Position numbers and translations under genes: made by a program. Source: Actinomycetospora lutea (lineage in GTDB: Bacteria > Actinomycetota > Actinomycetes > Mycobacteriales > Pseudonocardiaceae). Taken from it: a DNA stretch of 64,000 bases. Shown here piece by piece: positions 1-8,829 of the stretch (within the stretch, counting starts at the first letter, position 1; each line of letters starts with the position of its first letter). The stretch is from assembly GCF_028737205.1 (NCBI RefSeq), contig NZ_JAQZAL010000019.1:1-64000 (forward strand), given 5' to 3'. The notes below the pieces were generated by a model. It saw only the letters and a program-made list of their open reading frames with translations. It ran no database searches and was not told the DNA's origin.

Positions 1-357
1 CACCGCCTGCGCCAACCGACCACCCGTCAGCCGCATGTCACCAACGTGACGGCCGAGTACATCCGACCAGGAAGCGGCGCGTCGGGCGCTCACGTCGGTG
101 TGCACGCCGCCATGACGGCGCTCTACCTCGTCGTGGTCGACCTGGCCGCGTGGAAGCGCCGGCGCAATTGGACCGCGAAGATCGCACCGACCGTGCGCAA
201 TCGCGATCGCCCTCAAGACGACCCGCATCTACATCGCGACCTCGAGCAGCAGCGCTAGCGCTAGACCTCACAGGCCTGGTGCCTGCAGTGCTCACCTCAC
301 CGGCGGCTCGGACACCAGCCAACCTCACGAAGGCCGGTGCGCTCCCATTAGGTTCCC
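1..357. other. Left edge of window, no supported gene
   Basis: A frame open from the left edge to a stop near 258 would encode about 85 residues ending in a basic, Gln-rich tail. Its third codon positions are not as GC-rich as in the genes that follow, and I recognise no family. It could be the tail of a decayed gene or non-coding DNA. A TAGGTT hexamer at 349-354 sits just before the GTG start of the next gene and is a possible -10 element. Confidence 0.3.
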
Positions 358-1384
358 GTGCCCGTGGCGGCACCCTCCTCGCGCACCGCGCTCGGGCTCG
401 CCGGGGCCTTCGTCACCGGCGCGTTCGTCGTCGGGCAGGCCCGGGTGAACGCGGAGCTCGGCGCCGAGCTCGGCAACGGCCTCGTGGCCGCCGCCATCTC
501 CTTCGGGCTGGGCCTGGTCCTGCTGCTCGTGCTGCTGGCCCTGCTGCCCGCGGGCCGGCGCGGTCTCGGGCGCGTCGGCGCGGCGCCGCGGGCGGCTGCG
601 CACCTGGCACCTGCTCGGCGGGCTCGGCGGCGCGCTGCTCGTCGCCGGGCAGGGCCTGACCGCGCACGTGCTGGGCACCGCGCTGTTCACCATCGCCGTC
701 GTCGCCGGCCAGTCGAGCGGCGGGCTGGTCGTCGACCGCGCCGGGCTCGGGCCGGCCGGTCCCCGGGCCACGACGCCGCCGCGCGTCGTCGGGGCCGTGC
801 TCATGCTGGGCGCGGTCGTGCTGTCGGTGGCGCCCTCGGTCAGCACCGACGCGCCCGTGGTGCTCGCGCTGCTCCCGCTCGCCGCCGGGCTCGCGGCCGC
901 GACCCAGCAGGCGCTCAACGGCCGGGTGGCCGCGGCGGCGGGCGGGTCGCGCCCCGGGCCGTCGCCGGACGACGAGGACTCGGTGGTGGCCTCGGTCCTC
1001 CCGGCCGCGACGATCAACTTCATCGTCGGGACGACGGCCCTGGTGCTCGCCGCGATCGTCGCGGTGCTCGTGCTCGGCGCGCCGGACCCGCTGCCGAGCG
1101 CCTGGTACCTCTACCTCGGCGGGCCGTTCGGCGCGATCTTCATCGGGCTCGGGGCGTGGGTCGTCGGACAGGTGGGGGTGCTGCTGCTCTCGCTCGGCGC
1201 GGTGGCCGGGCAGGTCGTCGGCGCGCTGGTGCTCGACCTCGTGCTGCCCTCCGCGGCCGGCGCCCCGGGCCTCCCGACCGTGCTCGGGGCCCTGCTCACC
1301 CTCGTCGCGGCGGGGGTCGCGTCCGCCCCGTGGCCCCTGCGGCGGTCGGCTACGCGGAACAGGAGGTCCGACCTGCCATCATGA
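358..1384 (+). pseudogene. DMT/YdcZ-family transporter, broken by a one-base frameshift
   Basis: This is a membrane transporter of the YdcZ (DUF606) branch of the drug/metabolite superfamily, with unknown substrate. The GTG start at 358 opens a frame with two hydrophobic helices up to about position 560. The homologous continuation (WHLLGGLGGALLVAGQ, then [14 protein letters not shown]) lies in the next frame and runs to TGA at 1382-1384 with about eight further membrane segments. The two halves together span 1027 nt, one base more than a multiple of three, so a single inserted base in the GC run near 560-595 explains the break. It could be a true pseudogene or a sequencing error. The stop lies 4 nt before folD. 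Confidence 0.75.
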
Positions 1385-1388
1385 GGGC

Positions 1389-2243
1389 GTGACCGCGACC
1401 AAGCTGGACGGGAAGGCCACCCTCGCCGCGATCCTCGACGACCTGAAGACGCGGGTCGAGGCGCTGACCGCCGCGGGACGCACGCCGGGCCTCGGCACGG
1501 TGCTCGTCGGCGACGACCCGGGGTCGCACTCCTACGTCAAGGCCAAGCACAACGACTGCGCCAAGGTCGGCATCGACTCGATCCGCCGCGACCTGCCCGC
1601 CGACGCCACCCAGGCCGACGTCGAGCGCGCCATCGACGAGCTGAACGCCGACCCGGCGTGCACCGGGTACATCGTCCAGCTCCCGCTGCCGAAGGGCCTC
1701 GACTCGGGCGCGGTGCTGGAGCGGATCGACCCCGACAAGGACGCCGACGGGCTGCACCCCACCAACCTCGGGCGCCTCGTGCTCCAGGAACCGGGCCCGC
1801 TGCCGTGCACCCCGCGCGGGGTCGTCGAGCTGCTGCGCCGCTACGACGTGCCGCTGAACGGCGCGAAGGTCACCGTGCTCGGCCGCGGCGTCACCGTGGG
1901 CCGCCCGCTGGGCCTGCTGCTCACCCTGCGCTCGGTGAACGCCACCGTGACCCTGTGCCACACCGGCACCAAGGACGTCGCGTCCGAGCTGCGCGCCGCC
2001 GACGTCATCGTCGCGGCGGCCGGCGTCCCCGGCCTGGTCACCGCGGACATGGTCAAGCCCGGCGCGGCCGTGCTCGACGTCGGCATCACCCGCGGCGAGA
2101 ACGGCCTGGTCGGCGACGTCGCCCCGGAGGTCGCCGAGGTCGCCTCCTACCTCGCCCCGGTCCCCGGCGGCGTCGGCCCGATGACGCGCGGGATGCTGCT
2201 CACCAACGTCGTCGAGCGCGCGGAGCGCCAGGCCGGCGGATGA
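1389..2243 (+). CDS. folD: Bifunctional methylenetetrahydrofolate dehydrogenase/cyclohydrolase
   Basis: FolD interconverts 5,10-methylene-, 5,10-methenyl- and 10-formyl-tetrahydrofolate in the cytoplasm using NADP. The 284-residue length is typical. The substrate motif YVKAK (Tyr49, catalytic Lys53), VQLPLP near 97, the folate-binding Asp in DKDADGLHP near 120, the NADP-binding GRGVTVGRP at about 165-173 and the C-terminal [10 protein letters not shown] near 258 are all present. The GTG start at 1389 follows the preceding stop by 4 nt. The next gene, a DUF3017 protein, follows directly, so the two are probably co-transcribed. Confidence 0.97.
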   Translation: MTATKLDGKATLAAILDDLKTRVEALTAAGRTPGLGTVLVGDDPGSHSYVKAKHNDCAKVGIDSIRRDLPADATQADVERAIDELNADPACTGYIVQLPLPKGLDSGAVLERIDPDKDADGLHPTNLGRLVLQEPGPLPCTPRGVVELLRRYDVPLNGAKVTVLGRGVTVGRPLGLLLTLRSVNATVTLCHTGTKDVASELRAADVIVAAAGVPGLVTADMVKPGAAVLDVGITRGENGLVGDVAPEVAEVASYLAPVPGGVGPMTRGMLLTNVVERAERQAGG

Positions 2244-2270
2244 GCAGCCGATGACCACCGGACACCGCGG

Positions 2271-2816
2271 ATGACCGCCGTGACCCCCCGACCGGGACAG
2301 CCGCCGGGGCCCCCGCCGGGGCCACCGGCGGTGGGATCGCGGTCGGCGCCGCCGGCGGGGGCGCCCCGCGCGGCGGCGCCACCGGTCCCGCGTCCGTCCC
2401 CGGGGTCGGGCCCGCAGCCCGCGGCCGCCCCGGTGGCGCCCCCGTCGCGGCCCGGCGTCCCGCCGCCCGACGAGAGCCCCACCGAGATGCTCCCGGCGGG
2501 CCGGCACGCCCGCCCGCCACGCACCCGCGCGGAGACGCTGCGCAAGATCCGCGGGCACCTGCCGTTCCTCGCGGTGATGCTCGTGGTGGCCGTCGCGTTC
2601 GCCCGGATCGGCCTGCAGCACTGGCGCGAGGGCACCACCGAGCTGGGCCTCGCGCTGCTGCTCGCGGGGGGTCTGCGCGCGACCCTGACCCGCACCGCGG
2701 CCGGTCTGCTGGCCGTCCGCAGCCGCCGGGTCGACATCGTCACCTACGTCCTGTTCGGGCTCGTGATGATCCTCGTCTCGCTCACCATCACGGGTGGCCC
2801 TCTCGCGACCCGGTGA
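2271..2816 (+). CDS. DUF3017 family membrane protein
   Basis: This is an actinobacterial membrane protein of unknown function. The first 80 or so residues are a Pro/Gly/Ala-rich, probably disordered cytoplasmic region. After RAETLRKIRGHLP come three hydrophobic helices, with the basic RRVD turn before the last, as in the DUF3017 family. The ATG at 2271 is used here. Another ATG at 2251 is in a different frame. Its place behind folD is a recurring arrangement in this group. No catalytic residues are evident. Confidence 0.85.
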   Translation: MTAVTPRPGQPPGPPPGPPAVGSRSAPPAGAPRAAAPPVPRPSPGSGPQPAAAPVAPPSRPGVPPPDESPTEMLPAGRHARPPRTRAETLRKIRGHLPFLAVMLVVAVAFARIGLQHWREGTTELGLALLLAGGLRATLTRTAAGLLAVRSRRVDIVTYVLFGLVMILVSLTITGGPLATR

Positions 2817-2926
2817 CGCGCCCCACCTGGGTATTCCTCACCCGTCGTCGTCCGCACCCACGTTGATAGCGTGCGGGCAAGCAGCCGGCGCCGGTGGTCG
2901 GCGCCCAGGAGGAGGTCTCCCGAGTC

Positions 2927-4159
2927 GTGGCGAAGATCAAGGTAGAGGGCACCGTCGTCGAGCTCGACGGTGACGAGATGACCCGGATCATCTGGCAGTT
3001 CATCAAGGACAAGCTGATCCACCCGTACCTCGACATCGACCTCGAGTACTACGACCTGGGCATCGAGCACCGCGACGAGACCGACGACCAGGTCACGGTC
3101 GACGCGGCGAACGCGATCAAGAAGCACGGTGTCGGTGTCAAGTGCGCGACGATCACCCCGGACGAGGCGCGGGTCGAGGAGTTCGGCCTCAAGCGGATGT
3201 ACCGCTCGCCCAACGGGACGATCCGCAACATCCTCGGCGGCGTCATCTTCCGCGAGCCGATCGTCTGCCAGAACATCCCGCGCTACGTCCCGCACTGGAC
3301 CAAGCCGATCGTCGTCGGCCGTCACGCCCACGGCGACCAGTACCTGGCGCAGGACTTCAAGGTGCCCGGCCCGGGCACGGTCACCATCAGCTACACGCCC
3401 GACGACAGTACGGACGGTTCCGGGGCGGAGCCGATGGAGTTCCAGGTCGCGAAGTTCCCCGAGCAGGGCGGCGTCGCGCTGGGCATGTACAACTTCAAGG
3501 AGTCGATCGTCGACTTCGCGCGCGCCTCGCTGCGCTACGGGCTGGACCGCAACTACCCGGTCTACATGTCGACGAAGAACACCATCCTCAAGGCGTACGA
3601 CGGCATGTTCCGCGACACCTTCGAGGAGATCTTCGAGTCGGAGTTCAAGGCCGACTTCGAGAAGGCCGGCCTGACCTACGAGCACCGGCTCATCGACGAC
3701 ATGGTCGCCGCCGCCCTGAAGTGGGAGGGCGGCTACGTCTGGGCCTGCAAGAACTACGACGGCGACGTGCAGTCCGACATCGTCGCGCAGGGCTTCGGCT
3801 CGCTCGGCCTGATGACCTCGGTGCTCATGACGCCCGACGGCACCGTCGAGGCCGAGGCCGCCCACGGCACGGTGACCCGGCACTTCCGCCAGCACCAGCA
3901 GGGCAAGGAGACGTCGACCAACCCGATCGCGTCGATCTTCGCCTGGAGCCGTGGCCTCGCCCAGCGCGGCCGTCTCGACGGCAACGACGCCCTCGTCGAC
4001 TTCGCGCAGAAGCTCGAGGACGTCTGCGTCCGGACCGTCGAGGACGGCAAGATGACCAAGGACCTGGCGCTGCTGATCGGCAAGGACGCGCCGTACCTCA
4101 ACACCCAGGACTTCCTCGACGCCATCGACGAGGGCCTGCAGAAGGCCGTCGCGAGCTGA
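2927..4159 (+). CDS. icd: NADP-dependent isocitrate dehydrogenase (eukaryote-like dimeric type)
   Basis: The enzyme oxidatively decarboxylates isocitrate to 2-oxoglutarate in the TCA cycle, making NADPH. The GTG at 2927 is chosen because AGGAGGAGGT lies at 2907-2916, and it gives [20 protein letters not shown], the usual N-terminus. An in-frame GTG at 2894 lies upstream of that ribosome site. The 410 residues match the homodimeric type (about 406-410). Substrate-binding RSPNGTIRN occurs near residue 95, with the [11 protein letters not shown] block and the DDMVAAALK metal-binding segment in the second half. It is monocistronic: a strong hairpin follows at 4180. Confidence 0.96.
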   Translation: MAKIKVEGTVVELDGDEMTRIIWQFIKDKLIHPYLDIDLEYYDLGIEHRDETDDQVTVDAANAIKKHGVGVKCATITPDEARVEEFGLKRMYRSPNGTIRNILGGVIFREPIVCQNIPRYVPHWTKPIVVGRHAHGDQYLAQDFKVPGPGTVTISYTPDDSTDGSGAEPMEFQVAKFPEQGGVALGMYNFKESIVDFARASLRYGLDRNYPVYMSTKNTILKAYDGMFRDTFEEIFESEFKADFEKAGLTYEHRLIDDMVAAALKWEGGYVWACKNYDGDVQSDIVAQGFGSLGLMTSVLMTPDGTVEAEAAHGTVTRHFRQHQQGKETSTNPIASIFAWSRGLAQRGRLDGNDALVDFAQKLEDVCVRTVEDGKMTKDLALLIGKDAPYLNTQDFLDAIDEGLQKAVAS

Positions 4160-4179
4160 CGGCACCCGGCACCCCCCGA

Positions 4180-4214
4180 ACGGGCCCCGTCCGACCTGGT
4201 CGGACGGGGCCCGT
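4180..4214 (+). terminator. Perfect 16-bp hairpin after icd
   Basis: The arms at 4180-4195 and 4199-4214 are exact reverse complements with a CTG loop. No T-run follows, which is usual for actinobacterial terminators. It lies 20 nt after the icd stop. Confidence 0.85.
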
Positions 4215-4329
4215 CGGCGTGGGGGCCCTCGCGGGATAGGCCGTGCTGGTGGTGGGCATCCGGGGCCGTCGGCCCGCCCCGCCGCACGTCGCCGCCGGAG
4301 GATCCCCCATCACTGACACACTCGCGTCC

Positions 4330-5589
4330 ATGGACGAGGCCCCCGCCTCCCGGGACATCGCACGTGGGCACACGCCCACGCGCGGACACCTCATCGGCGA
4401 GGGGCTCGCGTGGACCGCCCGGTGGAGCCTGCGCTTCCTGCTGGTCGTGGCGGCCCTGACGGTGATCGGGTTCCTGGTCGTCTCGCTGTGGGACGTGATG
4501 TTCCCGGTGTTCCTCGGGCTGGTCATCGCGACGGTGGTGGAGCCCCCGGTGACGTGGCTGCGCAACCACCGGTGGAACGGGACGCTGGCCACCGCGGTGG
4601 TGCTGCTGCTGGGGCTGGCGCTGTTCGGCGGGATCATCGCGGCCATCGCCCCCGCGGTGGCGGGACAGGCGCCGGCGATCGGCCAGGGCGCCGTCGGCGG
4701 GATCCAGCAGATCCAGGGCTGGCTGCAGGGCCCGCCGTTCAACCTGGGCGCGAGCCAGATCGGCCAGTACGTGCAGGCCGCGGTCGAGCGCATCCAGCAG
4801 AGCGCCGGGCAGATCGCCACCGGGGTCCTCACCGGCCTCACCACGGTGGCCAACAGCGTCATCAACGCCGTGCTCGCGCTCGTGCTCGCGTTCCTGTTCG
4901 TCAAGGACGGCCCGAGGTTCCTGCCGTGGCTGCGCCGCGTCGCGGGCCCGACGTCCGGCGACCATCTCGCGGAGATCGGCGCCCGTGCCTGGCTGCGTCT
5001 CGGTGGGTTCATCCGCAGCCAGGCCCTGATCGGGTTCGTCGACGCGACGTTCATCGGCGTCGGGCTCGTCATCTTCGGCGTCCCGCTGGCCCTGCCGCTG
5101 GCGGTCCTGACGTTCTTCGGTGCGTTCATCCCGATCATCGGCGCCCTCGTCGCCGGGGCGCTGTCGGTGCTCATCGCGCTGGTCGTGCAGGGTCCCGGGA
5201 CGGCGATCGGCGTGCTGATCCTCATCCTCGCCGTGCAGCAGATCGAGGGGAACCTGCTCCAGCCGCTGGTCCAGGGCCGCGGACTGGGCCTCAACTCGGC
5301 GCTCGTCATCCTCGCGGTGACCGCCGGCTCGAGCCTCGCCGGGATCGCCGGCGCGTTCCTCGCCGTCCCGGTGGCGGCGGTGATCGCCGAGATCCTCCGC
5401 TACTTCGGTGAGCAGATCGACCTGCGCGCCGGTAACCAGGACGAGCCGAGCCAGGACGCGGTCGCCGAGATGCAGGACGACGACGCGGACTCCGGCGACC
5501 CGGAGGAGCGCTCCCGGCTCCCCGGCTCCGACGGCACGACCCCGGGGCCGGCGCGGTCACCCGGCGGCTCAGGCGGCTCAGGCGGCTGA
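4330..5589 (+). CDS. AI-2E family transporter (UPF0118/PerM-like permease)
   Basis: This is an inner-membrane protein of the AI-2 exporter/PerM family. Members have been tied to autoinducer-2 export or Na+(Li+)/H+ antiport, and the substrate here is unknown. Seven to eight hydrophobic helices are visible, with the family pattern FPVFLGLVIATVVEPPVTWL near the N-terminus and QQIEGNLLQPLVQGRGLGL near residue 305. The tail is acidic and ends in Gly-Gly-Ser repeats from a 9-base tandem repeat. ATG 4330 is preferred. An in-frame GTG at 4243 would add 29 residues that do not look coding. Confidence 0.88.
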   Translation: MDEAPASRDIARGHTPTRGHLIGEGLAWTARWSLRFLLVVAALTVIGFLVVSLWDVMFPVFLGLVIATVVEPPVTWLRNHRWNGTLATAVVLLLGLALFGGIIAAIAPAVAGQAPAIGQGAVGGIQQIQGWLQGPPFNLGASQIGQYVQAAVERIQQSAGQIATGVLTGLTTVANSVINAVLALVLAFLFVKDGPRFLPWLRRVAGPTSGDHLAEIGARAWLRLGGFIRSQALIGFVDATFIGVGLVIFGVPLALPLAVLTFFGAFIPIIGALVAGALSVLIALVVQGPGTAIGVLILILAVQQIEGNLLQPLVQGRGLGLNSALVILAVTAGSSLAGIAGAFLAVPVAAVIAEILRYFGEQIDLRAGNQDEPSQDAVAEMQDDDADSGDPEERSRLPGSDGTTPGPARSPGGSGGSGG

Positions 5590-5727
5590 GGCGGCTCGGG
5601 TCGTGTCGGCGTGGCGGCGACCCACGGCACGCCGATCGGGGAGCACGCCGACGGGGGAGCGGCCGGGCCGGAGGCGGTCGGCTGACGCCCGTCGTCAGGA
5701 CATCCGCCGGCTCGACGCACGCGACAA

Positions 5728-5752
5728 GGCGGCCCGGAGGATCCGGGCCGCC
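5728..5752. terminator. 10-bp hairpin between convergent genes
   Basis: The arms at 5728-5737 and 5743-5752 (GGCGGCCCGG and its reverse complement) flank a 5-nt loop. It lies between the AI-2E-family gene (+) and the DoxX gene (-), so it probably terminates both. Confidence 0.7.
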
Positions 5753-5769
5753 CCTCGTGGTCGGTCGGG

Positions 5770-6201
5770 TCAGCGGCCGAGCAGCACCGCGCGCGGGTGG
5801 CGGACCAGCGCGGCGGTCTCCGCGCGGCGCACCCACGCCACCACGGCGATGAGCACGAGCACGACGGCCGGCAGGAGGATCATCGCGCCGCCGACGGTCG
5901 CCGCCGTGATCACGACCGCGCCCGTCATCAGCACGACGCAGCCGGTGGCCGCGAGCCCGGCGAGGCGGGGGACGAGCAGCCCGATCGCGGCGGCCAGCTC
6001 GACCACGCCGAGCGCCACCACGCCGGCCGGGCCGATCCCCATCATCGCGAACCCGGCGACGGTCGTCGGGTCGAGCGAGACCTTGCCGAACCCCGACATC
6101 AGGTAGAGCGCCGCCAGCAGGACCTGCAGGACGACGAGACCCCAGCGTGCCGCCCGGGGACGCGCGGCGGACGGGGCCTCGGTGACGGTCGTGGTGCTCA
6201 T
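5770..6201 (-). CDS. DoxX family membrane protein
   Basis: This is a small four-helix membrane protein of 143 residues in the DoxX/DoxD superfamily, some members of which act in thiol or oxidative-stress handling. Helix 1 carries the family pattern LYLMSGFGKV near residue 35, followed by GLLVPRLAGLAATGC near 75. The ATG at 6201 has GAGGAG a few bases upstream. A CAACC-N4-GGTTG inverted repeat sits 20-33 nt upstream and may be an operator. It stands alone on its strand. The exact function cannot be read from the sequence. Confidence 0.8.
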   Translation of the reverse strand: MSTTTVTEAPSAARPRAARWGLVVLQVLLAALYLMSGFGKVSLDPTTVAGFAMMGIGPAGVVALGVVELAAAIGLLVPRLAGLAATGCVVLMTGAVVITAATVGGAMILLPAVVLVLIAVVAWVRRAETAALVRHPRAVLLGR

Positions 6202-6220
6202 CGTGCTTCTCCTCGGTCGA

Positions 6221-6234
6221 CAACCTCTTGGTTG
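6221..6234. promoter_or_regulatory. Inverted repeat upstream of the DoxX gene
   Basis: CAACC-TCTT-GGTTG is a perfect 5+5 palindrome in a locally AT-richer stretch just upstream of the DoxX start. It is compatible with a MarR/HxlR/TetR-type operator, and DoxX genes are often under such regulators. No binding partner is identified. Confidence 0.4.
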
Positions 6235-6270
6235 GATATGAAAACAGGACCAAGGGGTGCGGTCAAGGGT

Positions 6271-6753
6271 TCAGATGAGTGCGAGCTCGTAGGACTGCCC
6301 GCGCTGCTCGCTACCGAACTCGGTGTGGGTCTCCTCGCCGGCGAGGACGAAGCCGGCCTCCAGGTAGAGTTGCCGGGCGGCGGCGAGCGGCTCGTTGGTC
6401 CACAGCACGAGACGCGCGTGGCCCGCGTCGCGGGCGAACGCGATGCACCGCGCGACGAGCGAGCGTCCGACGCCGTGACCGCGCGCGGCCGGGTCGACGA
6501 GCAGGAGGCGCAGGCGCGCGGTCCGCTCGTCCTCGTGCACGCAGAGCACGCTGCCGACGCGCGCGCCGTCGAGCTCGGCGATCCACCCCGCGTCGCGTCC
6601 GGGCCGGGCGTGCGCGGCGTGGTCGGCCACGATCCGCGCGGTCACGGCCTCGACGGCCCAGTCGTACTCGGCCGCGTACAGCTCCCCGTGGGCCATGAGG
6701 ACCCAGCCCAGGTCTCCCGGGCGGCCCAGCTCCCTGATCGTCACCTCACCCAT
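6271..6753 (-). CDS. GNAT family N-acetyltransferase
   Basis: The protein transfers an acetyl group from acetyl-CoA to an unknown amine. It has 160 residues. The acetyl-CoA pyrophosphate loop GHGVGRSLVARCIAFA lies near 97-112, preceded by the beta-4 strand LRLLLVDPAARG, and YLEAGFVLAGEE is the usual C-terminal signature. It resembles the acetyltransferase half of MarR-GNAT fusion proteins. ATG 6753 is preferred over GTG 6756 because AGGAGG at 6759-6764 is then 5 nt away. It is divergent from a TetR gene and shares a 24-bp palindrome with it, so it is probably that regulator's target. Confidence 0.88.
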   Translation of the reverse strand: MGEVTIRELGRPGDLGWVLMAHGELYAAEYDWAVEAVTARIVADHAAHARPGRDAGWIAELDGARVGSVLCVHEDERTARLRLLLVDPAARGHGVGRSLVARCIAFARDAGHARLVLWTNEPLAAARQLYLEAGFVLAGEETHTEFGSEQRGQSYELALI

Positions 6754-6763
6754 CACGACCTCC

Positions 6764-6787
6764 TCACTGAAACGACTGTTTCAGTGA
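6764..6787. promoter_or_regulatory. 24-bp palindromic operator between the GNAT and TetR genes
   Basis: TCACTGAAAC-GACT-GTTTCAGTGA is a perfect inverted repeat with 10-bp arms and a 4-bp centre. It overlaps the ribosome-binding site of the GNAT gene on one side and ends 14 nt before the TetR start on the other. This is the classic place and shape for autoregulated TetR control. Confidence 0.85.
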
Positions 6788-6801
6788 AGCACACTGAGCG
6801 G

Positions 6802-7356
6802 GTGTCCGAGGGTTCCGCGCGGCAGCAGGAGCTGCTCGAAGCCGCGTACGCGTGGGTGCTCGACCGCGGCTGGGCGGGGATGTCGCTGCGCCCGCTGGCC
6901 GAGGCGATCGGGTCGAGCCCGCGCGTGCTGCTGTTCCTCTTCGGCAGCAAGGACGGGCTGGTGCGCGCGCTGCTGGCGCGCTCGCGCGCCGACCAGCTCG
7001 CGGTCGTCGACGCCGTCGGGCAGGGCGGGGACCTCGCCGCGGTGGGCGGGCGCGTCTGGGCGTGGCTGGCGGCGCCCGAGCACCGCGCCCTGCTGCGGCT
7101 GTGGCTCGAGGGCTACACCCGCTCCGTCGCCGACCCCGGCGACGGGCCGTGGGCCGGGTTCGCGGCGCGCACCGTCGCCGACTGGGACGCCCTGCTCGCC
7201 GACCACCAGCCCGCGCCCTACCGCGACACCCCGGCGGGGGCGGCCGAACGCACCCTGCTGCTGGCGGTCCTACGCGGGGCGCTGCTCGACCTCCTCGCCA
7301 CCGGCGACACCGCCCGCCTCGACGCCGCCGTTGCTGCGCACCTCGCGAGGTTGTGA
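6802..7356 (+). CDS. TetR family transcriptional regulator
   Basis: This is a ligand-responsive DNA-binding repressor of about 184 residues. The N-terminal helix-turn-helix spans about residues 8-52 (LLEAAYAWVLDRGWAGMSLR, then LAEAIGSSPRVLLFLFGSKD). The C-terminal helical domain would bind the ligand and form the dimer. GTG 6802 is chosen because an earlier in-frame GTG at 6784 lies inside the 24-bp palindrome. The divergent GNAT gene is the likely target, together with itself. A palindromic repeat follows the stop. Confidence 0.88.
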   Translation: MSEGSARQQELLEAAYAWVLDRGWAGMSLRPLAEAIGSSPRVLLFLFGSKDGLVRALLARSRADQLAVVDAVGQGGDLAAVGGRVWAWLAAPEHRALLRLWLEGYTRSVADPGDGPWAGFAARTVADWDALLADHQPAPYRDTPAGAAERTLLLAVLRGALLDLLATGDTARLDAAVAAHLARL

Positions 7357-7358
7357 CC

Positions 7359-7428
7359 GGTACGAGCGATGCGGCATCGCTGGCGTGTGACGCCAGGATC
7401 GCCACATCCTCGACGACGCGACACGCCG
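7359..7428 (-). repeat. Three-hairpin palindromic repeat, copy A
   Basis: Read on the minus strand, this is a copy of the same element found at 8742-8812 and 10872-10941. It contains three adjacent inverted repeats: GGAT-N6-ATCC, CTGGCGT-CAC-ACGCCAG and GCGATG-CCG-CATCGC. It lies between the convergent TetR and MFS genes. It shares a run of about 35 identical bases with copy C. Confidence 0.85.
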
Positions 7429-7476
7429 TGTCCCGGCGTGGCGACCACGCCGACGTCCACCGTCAGGCCTGCACGA

Positions 7477-8721
7477 TCACACGGCCAGGCCCACCAGCGC
7501 CGCGAGCACCGTCCCCACCCCGAGCACGAGGAACGCCGCCGGGAACCCGCCCGCGAGTCCCGCGACGGCGACGCCCCCGGCCGGCGCGAGGGCGACCGCG
7601 AGGGTCACGGGCGCGGAGAAGACACCGTTGACCCGGCCGAACGCGCGGGTGCCCCAGCGGTCGGAGACGGTCGAGGCCTGCAGGAGCGTGTGCAGCCCAC
7701 GCCCCGCGCCCGCGACGACCGCGAGCGCGATGAGCAGCACCGCCGGGCCGGGCACGAGCGCCAGCGCGATGACCCCTGCGCTGCCGAGCAGCAGGACCCC
7801 CGCGAGCCGGGTGCGCGGCGTCGACCGTCGCACCAGGGGCACGAACAGCAGCCGCCCCGCCACCTGCCCGACGCCCGTGAGCCCGAGCGCCAGCGCGGCG
7901 AGCCCGAGGTCCAGCCCGCGGCCCTCGAGCAGCGGGACGAGGTTGATCGTCGTCGCGTAGAGCCCGAACGCGCTGAGCGCCATGACCGCGGTGACGAGCA
8001 CGAAGCGCGGGCTGCGCAGCACCTCGGACGCGTGCTCGCGGTCCACGGTCTCGCGGTCGGTGGCCTCGCGCGGGCGCCACGGCGGGGTGAGGACGAGCGC
8101 GTGCAGCGGCACGGTCACGACGGCCAGGACGACGGCCAGCACCACGAACGTGCCCCGCCAGCCCAGCGGCCCGAGCAGCGCGGCGGTGAGCGGCGCGAAC
8201 ACCGTGCTCGCGAACCCGCCGACGAGTGTGAGCGTCGTCAGCGCCCGCACCCGCTGCTCGCCGTACCAGCCGGTCAGGGCCGCGAATGCCGGCGGGTAGA
8301 GCGTCGCGGACTGCCCGACACCGGCCACCGCCCAGGCCGCGTAGAACAGCGGCAGCGTCGGGGCCGTCGCGATCGCGAGGACGCCGAGGACGCCGACGAC
8401 CGACCCCGCGGTCATGACCAACCGGGGTCCGCGGCGGTCGATGAGCCGCCCGACGACGATGCCGGCGCCGGCCGAGACGAGGGCGCCGACGGAGAACGCG
8501 CCGGTCGCCGCGCCGACCGACCAGCCGGTGTCGGCGCTGATCGACGTCACGAGCACCGGGAACGCGTAGTACAGGACGCCCCAGCTCACGATCTCGGTCA
8601 CGCACAGCGCGGCGAGGGCGCGGCTCCGGGCCTCCACGCCGCCCACCCTGGACCCCGCGCGGACCGTCCGCTCGGTGATCGTGGGGGCTTCGCTGACGGT
8701 GATCGTCAGCGTGGCCGCCAC
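7477..8721 (-). CDS. MFS transporter
   Basis: This is a twelve-helix major facilitator permease of 414 residues with unknown substrate. The MFS motif A appears in the loop after helix 2 as GRLIDRRGPRL near residue 85, and GVGQSATLYPPAFAALTGWY near 130 resembles the monocarboxylate/OFA-like branches. The GTG at 8721 is chosen for length and because the frame farther upstream runs into the palindromic repeat. It is divergent from cofG. The intergenic space holds repeat copy B. Confidence 0.85.
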   Translation of the reverse strand: MAATLTITVSEAPTITERTVRAGSRVGGVEARSRALAALCVTEIVSWGVLYYAFPVLVTSISADTGWSVGAATGAFSVGALVSAGAGIVVGRLIDRRGPRLVMTAGSVVGVLGVLAIATAPTLPLFYAAWAVAGVGQSATLYPPAFAALTGWYGEQRVRALTTLTLVGGFASTVFAPLTAALLGPLGWRGTFVVLAVVLAVVTVPLHALVLTPPWRPREATDRETVDREHASEVLRSPRFVLVTAVMALSAFGLYATTINLVPLLEGRGLDLGLAALALGLTGVGQVAGRLLFVPLVRRSTPRTRLAGVLLLGSAGVIALALVPGPAVLLIALAVVAGAGRGLHTLLQASTVSDRWGTRAFGRVNGVFSAPVTLAVALAPAGGVAVAGLAGGFPAAFLVLGVGTVLAALVGLAV

Positions 8722-8741
8722 GCTGAGACACCCCCGTGGCC

Positions 8742-8812
8742 CGGCGTGTCGCGTCACCCAGGATGTGGCGATCCTGGCGTCAGGCGCCAGCGATGCCGCA
8801 TCGCTCGCACGG
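8742..8812 (+). repeat. Three-hairpin palindromic repeat, copy B
   Basis: This 71-bp copy fills most of the gap between the divergent MFS and cofG genes. All three hairpins are intact: GGAT..ATCC at 8761-8774, CTGGCG..CGCCAG at 8774-8790, and GCGATG..CATCGC at 8790-8804. Relative to copies A and C, the middle hairpin has a changed loop (TCAGG) but still pairs. Its right end is 4 nt from the -10 hexamer of cofG. Confidence 0.88.
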
Positions 8813-8816
8813 CGCG

Positions 8817-8822
8817 TAGGTT
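8817..8822 (+). promoter_or_regulatory. -10 element of a leaderless cofG transcript
   Basis: TAGGTT fits the actinobacterial TANNNT -10 pattern and ends 7 nt before the GTG start, so transcription would begin at the start codon. The place of the -35 box falls inside repeat copy B. Confidence 0.6.
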
Positions 8823-8829
8823 CGGGTCC

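Noticed and set aside
2744-4165. Minus-strand frame of more than 470 codons opposite icd
   Set aside because: A mirror of highly biased icd codons. No start signal or family.
5565-5600. GGCGGCTCA tandem repeats at the end of the AI-2E-family gene
   Set aside because: A short Gly-Gly-Ser coding repeat at a C-terminus. No sign of phase-variation-type length.
7369-8829. Plus-strand extension of the cofG frame over the MFS gene
   Set aside because: The extension is compositionally odd, antisense to a clear 12-helix MFS protein, and the promoter plus GTG at 8830 gives a normal CofG length.
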